The translations under genes were made by a program, and so were the position numbers. A stretch of DNA of 26,086 nucleotides from B73-G16 sp964448445 (GTDB lineage: Bacteria; Desulfobacterota; B13-G15). The notes beneath the pieces were generated by a model that was given only the letters and a program-made list of their open reading frames with translations, searched no databases and was not told where the DNA came from. This document shows positions 1 to 6,741 of the stretch, in pieces; position 1 is the first letter of the stretch; the number at the start of each line of letters is the position of its first letter. The DNA lies in NCBI GenBank assembly GCA_964448445.1, contig CAYVAU010000016.1, forward strand, positions 1 to 26,086, written 5' to 3'.

Positions 1-1737
1 GTCTCGGGGGATCTCAAGACCGTCATCGGTTACAAGGTCGACCCCCTTTCCATGGTGATGGCCCTGGTGGTGACCGGGGTGAGTTTCCTCATTCATATCT
101 ATTCTGTGGGTTACATGCACGATGACCCCGGTTTCACGCGCTATTTTGCCTATCTCAACCTCTTCGTCTTCATGATGCTGAACCTGGTTCTCGCCAACAA
201 CTTCCTGCTCATGTTCCTCGGATGGGAAGGGGTTGGGCTTTGTAGTTACCTGCTTATAGGTTTCTGGTTTGACAGGGATGCCCCTGCCAATGCGGGCCTT
301 AAGGCCTTTGTGGTCAACCGGGTGGGTGATTTCGGTTTTTTGGTCGGGCTGTTTTTGATCTTTTCAAAGCTCGGCACCCTGACCTTCGATGAGGTCTTTG
401 CGCGGGCTCATCTCCTGGATCCCGCCACTGCGACCCTCATAACCCTCATGCTCTTTGTAGGGGCCACGGGGAAGTCGGCCCAGCTGCCCCTTTATGTGTG
501 GTTGCCCGATGCCATGGAAGGTCCGACACCTGTAAGTTCCCTCATCCATGCCGCCACCATGGTCACCGCGGGCGTCTACATGGTGGCCCGTTGCCATGTC
601 CTGTACGAGATGGCCCCGTTGAGCATGGCGGTTGTGGCGATCGTTGGTGCCTTAACGGCCATCTTTGCCGCTTCCATGGCCCTGGTCCAGGTTGATTTCA
701 AGAGGATCTTGGCCTACTCGACCATAAGTCAGCTGGGGTACATGTTCCTCGGGGTGGGGGTTGGGGCTTACAGTGCTGGGATCTTTCACCTAATGACCCA
801 TGCTTTCTTCAAGGCGCTGCTGTTCCTCGCTGCGGGAAGTGTCATGCATGCGCTGGCCGGGGAGCTGGACATAAGGCGGATGGGGGGGCTCAGGGAGAAG
901 ATGCCTGTGACCTTCTGGACCTTTGTAATGGCCGCCTTGGCCATAGCGGGTATACCGGGCTTTTCGGGCTTTTTCTCCAAGGACGAGATCCTCTGGAATG
1001 CCTTTGCGAGCCCCAAGGGCCATTTTGTGCTGTGGCTCATAGGGTTTGTGACCGCGGGGATGACGGCCTTTTACATGTTCAGGCTCTGCTTTATGGCCTT
1101 CTTCGGTTCCTTCAGGGGGGATCATGAGACGTGGCATCACGCTCACGAGTCGCCCCCTGTAATGACCATCCCGATGGTCATCTTGGCTGTGCTTTCGGTC
1201 ATAGGGGGCTATGTGGGGATACCCCATGTGCTCGGGGGGCACAATTACTTCCACGAGTTCCTGGCCCCGGTCTTCGGCGAGGCTCCCAAGGTCGAGCACG
1301 TGTCCCTTGTGCCCCTTGCATGGGCAGGAGGGCATGCCGCAGAAGTTGGGTCTGAGGCCGTATTGGAGCTCACCTTGATGGTCCTTTCTGTGGCGATGGC
1401 CGTCTTTGGGATCCTTTTGGCTTGGGTCTTTTATCTAAAGAGACCCGAGGTGCCACAGAAGTTGGCGGAGGCCTATCCTAGGGCCTACAGGATCCTGTGG
1501 AACAAGTATTATGTGGATGAGATTTACGGGGCGCTCTTCGTCGATGGGACCAGGAACTTCGGAACGGTGCTCTGGCATAACTTCGATGAGGCCGTGATAG
1601 ATCGGACGGTGAACTGGATTGGTGCTCTGATGAGGGTTATGGGTGCGGGCTTGAGGCTCTTTCAGACGGGTTTCATCAGGGATTATGCCCTGGGGATATT
1701 GCTCGGCGCGATAATTATCATGTTGTTCTTGCTCTGA
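1..1737 (+). CDS. nuoL: NADH-quinone oxidoreductase subunit L (5' partial)
   Basis: This is the distal antiporter-like subunit of the complex I membrane arm, an integral inner-membrane protein that takes part in proton translocation. The frame is open from base 1 and the N-terminus, roughly 60-70 residues by comparison with the family, lies before the window. Motifs seen are a DPLS-type start of the core, GWEGVGLCSYLLIGFW near bases 222-270, and GKSAQLPLYVWLPDAMEGPTP near 469-530, which carries the conserved helix-7 lysine and the broken-helix proline region. A HAATMVTAGVY segment follows. Multiple hydrophobic helices run through the sequence, and the long C-terminal part (about 1380-1737) matches the lateral-helix and last-TM region. 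An ATG at base 52 is internal to the family alignment and is not the true start. nuoM begins 10 nt after the stop. The assignment is very secure. Confidence 0.96.
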   Translation, partial: VSGDLKTVIGYKVDPLSMVMALVVTGVSFLIHIYSVGYMHDDPGFTRYFAYLNLFVFMMLNLVLANNFLLMFLGWEGVGLCSYLLIGFWFDRDAPANAGLKAFVVNRVGDFGFLVGLFLIFSKLGTLTFDEVFARAHLLDPATATLITLMLFVGATGKSAQLPLYVWLPDAMEGPTPVSSLIHAATMVTAGVYMVARCHVLYEMAPLSMAVVAIVGALTAIFAASMALVQVDFKRILAYSTISQLGYMFLGVGVGAYSAGIFHLMTHAFFKALLFLAAGSVMHALAGELDIRRMGGLREKMPVTFWTFVMAALAIAGIPGFSGFFSKDEILWNAFASPKGHFVLWLIGFVTAGMTAFYMFRLCFMAFFGSFRGDHETWHHAHESPPVMTIPMVILAVLSVIGGYVGIPHVLGGHNYFHEFLAPVFGEAPKVEHVSLVPLAWAGGHAAEVGSEAVLELTLMVLSVAMAVFGILLAWVFYLKRPEVPQKLAEAYPRAYRILWNKYYVDEIYGALFVDGTRNFGTVLWHNFDEAVIDRTVNWIGALMRVMGAGLRLFQTGFIRDYALGILLGAIIIMLFLL

Positions 1738-1747
1738 GGGAGGGAAG

Positions 1748-3322
1748 ATGGAGAGGTTGTTGGATTTGCCCTGGCTCAGCATTTTGACGTTCTTGCCGGT
1801 TGCGGGGGCGATTATTTTGCTCTTCGTTCCCAAGGAGAGGGAAGACTGGATAAAGGGGTTTGCCCTCGGGGTTACCCTTTTGGAATTCGTGCTGTCGTTG
1901 ATGCTGTTTTTGCGCTTCGACGATTCTCGGGCTGGGATGCAGTTTGTGGAGAGGCTTCCGTGGATAAAGGCCTGGGGGGCCGACTACTTTATGGGGATAG
2001 ATGGGATAAGCCTTCTGCTCGTGGTGCTCACCACCTACCTCATGGTCCTCTCCATCCTCAGTTCTTGGTCCTCGGTCGAGAAGGGGCTGAAGGAGTACAT
2101 GATTGCCTTCCTGCTCCTTGAGACCGGGATGATAGGGACCTTCTGCGCCCTGGATCTTCTGCTCTTTTATGTCTTCTGGGAGTTTACCCTTATACCCATG
2201 TACCTCATCATCGGGGTTTGGGGTGGCCCAAGGAGGGTCTATGCGGCGGTGAAGTTCTTCCTCTACACGATGGCCGGAAGTGTGCTCATGCTTGTGGCCA
2301 TCCTGGTCCTTTATTTCATGCATGGAAAGGCCACCGGCACTTATACCTTCGAGCTCTTTGCCCTCTACAATACCCCCATGGCCTTGAAGACGCAGCTTCT
2401 GCTCTTTTCGGCCTTCGCCTTGGCCTTTGCCATAAAGGTTCCGATGTTTCCCTTCCACACATGGCTTCCCGATGCCCATGTAGAGGCCCCCACTGCTGGT
2501 TCGGTGATACTGGCGGGGGTCCTGCTGAAGATGGGCACTTACGGGTTCATAAGGTTTGCCATACCCCTTTTCCCCTATGCGGCAAAGGAGGCTGTGACTC
2601 TTGTTTCGGTGCTGGCCCTTATCGGGATCATCTATGGGGCCCTGGTTTCAATGATGCAGGATGACCTGAAGAAACTCGTGGCTTTCTCCAGTGTGAGCCA
2701 CCTCGGGTTTGTGATGCTGGGGATGTTCGCCTTCACCACCCAGGGGGTTCAAGGGAGTGTGTATCAAATGCTGAATCACGGTGTCTCCACAGGAGGGTTG
2801 TTTATCCTGGTGGGGATGATCTACGAGAGGAGGCACACAAGGCTCATCAAGGATTTCGGGGGGTTGGCCAAGGTCATGCCCGTGTATGCGACCTTTTTCA
2901 TGATCGTGGCCCTTTCCTCCATCGGGCTTCCGGGGACCAACGGCTTTGTGGGTGAGTTCACCATATTGCTCGGGACCTTCAAGGCCAATCCCGTGTATGC
3001 GGTCCTTGGGGCCACGGGTGTCATCTTTTCAGCCGGCTACATGCTCTGGATGCTCAGGAGGGTGATCTTCGGGCCGATGACCAATGAGGAGAACAAGGGG
3101 CTCAGCGATCTCAATCCCAGGGAAATACTCACCCTGATTCCCATCGTGGTGATGATCTTCTGGATGGGGATCTTTCCCAAGTTCTTCTTCAAGAAGATGG
3201 ACCTTTCGGTGGAACAGTTCCTCAGGGATTTGAGGACCAGACAGGAGATGGTCCTCAAGGCAGATCAGGATCAAAAGGTAGCTCTGCTTGGGGGAGTGAG
3301 GGATGGAATTGTTCGGGATTGA
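1748..3322 (+). CDS. nuoM: NADH-quinone oxidoreductase subunit M
   Basis: This antiporter-like membrane subunit of complex I has 524 residues, near the usual family length. It conserves the proton-channel residues known for NuoM: a glutamate in FWEF (about residue 145), a lysine in AIKVPMFPFHTWLPDAH (about residue 230) and a second lysine in LLKMGTYGF (about 261). About fourteen hydrophobic helices can be followed. The C-terminal 25-30 residues, after the last hydrophobic helix, are unusually polar, with RTRQEM and KADQDQK stretches. The ATG start is preceded by a purine-rich GGGAGGGAAG ribosome-binding sequence. The gene lies between nuoL (10-nt gap) and nuoN (20-nt overlap), so it is cotranscribed and probably translationally coupled to nuoN. 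Confidence 0.97.
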   Translation: MERLLDLPWLSILTFLPVAGAIILLFVPKEREDWIKGFALGVTLLEFVLSLMLFLRFDDSRAGMQFVERLPWIKAWGADYFMGIDGISLLLVVLTTYLMVLSILSSWSSVEKGLKEYMIAFLLLETGMIGTFCALDLLLFYVFWEFTLIPMYLIIGVWGGPRRVYAAVKFFLYTMAGSVLMLVAILVLYFMHGKATGTYTFELFALYNTPMALKTQLLLFSAFALAFAIKVPMFPFHTWLPDAHVEAPTAGSVILAGVLLKMGTYGFIRFAIPLFPYAAKEAVTLVSVLALIGIIYGALVSMMQDDLKKLVAFSSVSHLGFVMLGMFAFTTQGVQGSVYQMLNHGVSTGGLFILVGMIYERRHTRLIKDFGGLAKVMPVYATFFMIVALSSIGLPGTNGFVGEFTILLGTFKANPVYAVLGATGVIFSAGYMLWMLRRVIFGPMTNEENKGLSDLNPREILTLIPIVVMIFWMGIFPKFFFKKMDLSVEQFLRDLRTRQEMVLKADQDQKVALLGGVRDGIVRD

Positions 3323-4772
3323 AACTTTGGGTAGGGATCTCAGCGCCCTGAGCACCGAGATAATCCTTTTCGGGTTTTCCCTGGCGGTGCTTTTGATTGG
3401 GGTCATCCTGAAAGGGGAGGCCCGCAGGTATACGGGCTATGTGGCCCTTTTCGGCTATATACTTGCACTTTTGCCGCTATTTTTGGGGGTTGGAGAAGGG
3501 TTTGAGGCTTTCTTCGGTATGGTCTCGGTCGATCCCTTTACGACCTTCTTCAAGTTCCTCTTCCTGATTGTGGGATTTCTGGTGGTTCTGCTTTCTTTGG
3601 ATTACACGGTGCGGGAGGGGGTCGCCTTTGGCGAGTACTATGCCCTTGTGCTCATAGCCACAACTGGTATGATGTTGATGGCGGGAGCGGCAAACCTCGT
3701 GACGATCTTTCTGGGACTGGAGATAATGTCCCTTTCTGTTTACGCCCTTTCAGGGATAACTCGGGAAGACCCAAGGAGCGTTGAGGCTGCCTTCAAGTAC
3801 TTCCTTCTGGGTGCCTTTGCTTCGGCCTTTATGCTCTACGGGATGGCCCTCCTTTATGCCTCCACGGGGACCTTCCACCTCGGGGAGATGGCCCGGGTCC
3901 TGACCGAAAAGGGCCTGATGTCCCGACCCCTGGTCCTTGTGGGGATGGGGTTGTTGCTCTTGGGATTTGCCTTCAAGCTGGCCCTTGTGCCATTCCACAT
4001 GTGGACCCCCGATGTCTATGAAGGGGCTCCAACGCCCATTACGGCCTTCATGGCCACGGGGGTTAAGGCGGCGGCCTTTGCGGGACTGCTGAGGGTGGCC
4101 TTTGCGATCCTTCCGGAGCTGCAAGGGAAGTGGGAAGAGCTTATGTGGGTGCTGGCTGTGGCCACCATGACCTTGGGAAATCTGGTAGCATTGAGACAGG
4201 AGGATGTGAAAAGGATGCTCGCTTATTCCTCGATCGCCCATGCGGGCTATGTGCTCGTAGGGTTTATAGCGGGTGGCGAGAGGGGCTATGCGGCCATGCT
4301 CTTTTACCTTTATGCCTATGCCTTTATGAACATTGGGGCCTTTTCTGTTGTGGCCCTCATGGGGAGGCGTGGTCAACCCAATACGCTCCTTGACTGCTGG
4401 TCCGGGGCTGGTTTCAAACATCCTCTGTTGGGGTTGGCCATGACCGTGTTTCTCTTTTCTCTGGCGGGAGTTCCTCCGACGGCGGGTTTTATGGCCAAGT
4501 TTTACGTCTTCGGTGCTGCGGTCAAGGCGGGCTATTACTGGCTCGCCATCCTCGGTGTTTTGAACAGTGCAGTAGCCGCTTACTATTACCTTAGGGTTCT
4601 GGTTTATATGTACTTCAGGGAGCCCAAGGAAGGGGTGGAGACGGGCTACCCCTCCTTGGCTGGTGCCCTCGCCATCCTGCTGGCCCTCTGGGGGGTATTG
4701 CAGCTGGGCATAAGCCCATCGGGGTTTCTGGCCCTTGCCGAGCAGTCCTTAAGGATGCTCAGGGGGGTGTAG
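3303..4772 (+). CDS. nuoN: NADH-quinone oxidoreductase subunit N
   Basis: This is the antiporter-like subunit that in complex I sits nearest the NuoK/J/A/H end of the membrane arm. It has 489 residues and many hydrophobic helices. Conserved features are the glutamate in FLGLEIMSLSVYAL (about residue 140), the lysine in FKLALVPFHMWTPDVYEGAPTP (about 225), a VKAAAF lysine further on, and the RMLAYSSIAHAGY segment. The chosen ATG follows GGGGGAG inside the end of nuoM. A 20-nt overlap with nuoM and a 3-nt gap to the next gene place it in the same transcript as the formate-dehydrogenase-type genes downstream. That continuity is the unusual point, because nuoN often closes a nuo operon. Confidence 0.97.
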   Translation: MELFGIETLGRDLSALSTEIILFGFSLAVLLIGVILKGEARRYTGYVALFGYILALLPLFLGVGEGFEAFFGMVSVDPFTTFFKFLFLIVGFLVVLLSLDYTVREGVAFGEYYALVLIATTGMMLMAGAANLVTIFLGLEIMSLSVYALSGITREDPRSVEAAFKYFLLGAFASAFMLYGMALLYASTGTFHLGEMARVLTEKGLMSRPLVLVGMGLLLLGFAFKLALVPFHMWTPDVYEGAPTPITAFMATGVKAAAFAGLLRVAFAILPELQGKWEELMWVLAVATMTLGNLVALRQEDVKRMLAYSSIAHAGYVLVGFIAGGERGYAAMLFYLYAYAFMNIGAFSVVALMGRRGQPNTLLDCWSGAGFKHPLLGLAMTVFLFSLAGVPPTAGFMAKFYVFGAAVKAGYYWLAILGVLNSAVAAYYYLRVLVYMYFREPKEGVETGYPSLAGALAILLALWGVLQLGISPSGFLALAEQSLRMLRGV

Positions 4773-4775
4773 GAG

Positions 4776-6719
4776 ATGGTCCTTTTTAGTTCGTGGAAAG
4801 GGGAGGTCGTCGACAACAGGGGTAGGTCTCCACAGGATGCAGTTGAACCTAAGGCCATCAAGTTGCCCGAGGAGTTCTTCAAGGGGGAGAAGGTCAAGGC
4901 CTTCTTCGGGTGGGACGGCATTGTCATCCGGGACCCTTCGGTGGACCTTCTGGAGATGGCCTTGAAGTACAGCGAGGTCCTGGCCAAGGAGTCCTGCGGG
5001 AAGTGCACCCCATGTGGCTTCGGTTGGAGATTGGTTCGGCAGATCCTGGAGGGGATGGCAAAGGGGGAGACGGGTCCCGAGTACCTTAAGGTGCTCGAGG
5101 ACCTTTGCCAGTTCATAAGGAGTTCCTCCCGTTGCTCCATAGGCCAGACGGGCCCGGTACCCATCCTGCACCTGATCCAGTACTTTGGAGAGGAGCTGAA
5201 GGAGAGGATTTCCTCCAAGAGGCTTCCTTCGGGGGGGCGGTACCGCTACGGGGTTACGGCTCCATGTCTTAACGCATGTCCGGCGAACCTCGATATCCCC
5301 CGGTATGTGGAGGAGATCAGGGAAGGGAGGTACGAAGAGTCCCTGGAGACCATCATGCGCGGAGTGTGCCTTCCCGGAACCCTTGGGAGGGTCTGTGTGA
5401 GGCCGTGTGAGGCCAACTGCCGCCGCGCCTTGGTGGATGGTCCCATCGCCATAAGGCTGCTCAAACGGTTTGTGGCCGACTACCGGAGGGGGCGGGCCCT
5501 GAGGACCCAGGTGGGAGAGAGGGAGCGATCTGGCAAGCGGGTGGCCGTGATCGGGGCAGGACCGGCGGGTCTGGCCTGTGCTTACTATTTGGCCTTGAAG
5601 GGCCACGGGGTCGTGATCTTCGAGAGGCACGAGAGCCCTGGGGGCATGGCCTTTTATGGGATCCCCAGCTACAGATTGCCCCAGGAGATCCTCCTGGAGG
5701 AGGTGGACTGGATAAAGAGACACGGGGTGGAGATGAGGTTTGGGGTCACAGTGGGGAAGGACGTCACCCTTTCTGACCTCCTCAGGGAGTTCGATGCGGT
5801 CTTTATCGGCGTTGGGGCCCAGGGAAGCGGTCGATTGGGGGTGGAAGGAGAGGAAGCGGGTTACAGGGGGCTTATCCCCGGCGTTGAGTATCTCTACAAG
5901 GTCAACACGGGTGTGGACCCCTACCCTGAGGGCAAAAGGGTCATGGTTGTGGGTGGTGGCAACGTCGCCATGGACTGTATCAGGGCTTCCTTCAGGATCG
6001 GAAAGGAAGATGTCCACCTGGTCTATAGGAGATCGAGGGCGGAGATGCCTGCTGACCCCGAGGAGGTAAAGGATGCGGAAGAGGAAGGGGTTAAGTTTCA
6101 CTTCCTTTGCAACCCAAAGAGGATCATAGCCGAGGGCGGAAAGGTGGTGGCCGTGGAACTCATCAGGATGGAGCTAGGAGAGCCCGATGAAAGCGGCAGG
6201 CGGAGGCCCGTGCCCGTTCCCGGCTCAGAGTTCGTCATCGAGACCGATATCCTGGTCCCTGCGGTTGGACAGGTGGTGGACTTGAGCTTCATCAGGCCCG
6301 AGGACGGTATTGAGGTATCAAGGAGAAATACCATCATCGTCGATCCCGAGACCTTGCAGACCACAAGAGAAGGGGTCTTCGCTGCTGGGGACTGCGTCAC
6401 TGGTCCCGATGTTTTGGTGCGGGCCATAGCCGGTGGCAGGAAGGCCGCAGACAGAATAGACAGGTTCCTCAGGGGGGAGCCCCTAGGGGCAACCGAGGCC
6501 GAAAAGTTCCAGGAGTTCTTCAGTGCCATAGGGGTCTTCGATCCGGAGGAGAAGGTCGGTGTACCGGGGGGCATGGAGCGGAGGGAGCCTGAGAAACTCG
6601 ATCCCGAGAGGAGAAAGCACACCTTCGAGGAGGTAGAGAAGGGCTTCGGACCCCAAGAGGCCCTCCAGGAGGCCTCAAGGTGCCTCAAGTGTTACAGGAT
6701 CGGTATGATAGCCTATTAG
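4776..6719 (+). CDS. NuoF-type 4Fe-4S module fused to GltD/NfnB-type NADPH:FAD oxidoreductase (FdhB-like)
   Basis: The protein has 647 residues and is a fusion. Residues 1-145 match only the C-terminal 4Fe-4S (N3 cluster) part of NuoF, with ESCGKCTPC (Cys74, 77, 80) and a fourth cysteine near 120; the FMN/NADH-binding part of NuoF is absent. Residues about 160-220 form a GltD-type double-cluster domain (Cys164, 168, 198, 207, 211, 215). Residues about 250-290 hold an FAD Rossmann motif (VIGAGPAG). A second nucleotide site, GGGNVAMD followed by YRRSRAEMPA near 390-420, is of the form used for NADPH in GltD. AAGDC closes the FAD site. A CLKC pair lies six residues before the end. This is the layout of the Moorella-type NADP-formate dehydrogenase beta subunit, inferred to pass electrons between FdhA and NADP(H). 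It sits 3 nt after nuoN and 22 nt before fdhA. Confidence 0.88.
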   Translation: MVLFSSWKGEVVDNRGRSPQDAVEPKAIKLPEEFFKGEKVKAFFGWDGIVIRDPSVDLLEMALKYSEVLAKESCGKCTPCGFGWRLVRQILEGMAKGETGPEYLKVLEDLCQFIRSSSRCSIGQTGPVPILHLIQYFGEELKERISSKRLPSGGRYRYGVTAPCLNACPANLDIPRYVEEIREGRYEESLETIMRGVCLPGTLGRVCVRPCEANCRRALVDGPIAIRLLKRFVADYRRGRALRTQVGERERSGKRVAVIGAGPAGLACAYYLALKGHGVVIFERHESPGGMAFYGIPSYRLPQEILLEEVDWIKRHGVEMRFGVTVGKDVTLSDLLREFDAVFIGVGAQGSGRLGVEGEEAGYRGLIPGVEYLYKVNTGVDPYPEGKRVMVVGGGNVAMDCIRASFRIGKEDVHLVYRRSRAEMPADPEEVKDAEEEGVKFHFLCNPKRIIAEGGKVVAVELIRMELGEPDESGRRRPVPVPGSEFVIETDILVPAVGQVVDLSFIRPEDGIEVSRRNTIIVDPETLQTTREGVFAAGDCVTGPDVLVRAIAGGRKAADRIDRFLRGEPLGATEAEKFQEFFSAIGVFDPEEKVGVPGGMERREPEKLDPERRKHTFEEVEKGFGPQEALQEASRCLKCYRIGMIAY

Positions 6720-6741
6720 AGTCACAGGACGGGTGGGGATC

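Noticed and set aside
4749..6101. Antisense open frame (450 codons) opposite the FdhB-like fusion
   Set aside because: Proline/histidine-rich shadow sequence without motifs; the sense frame carries full Fe-S and flavin signatures.
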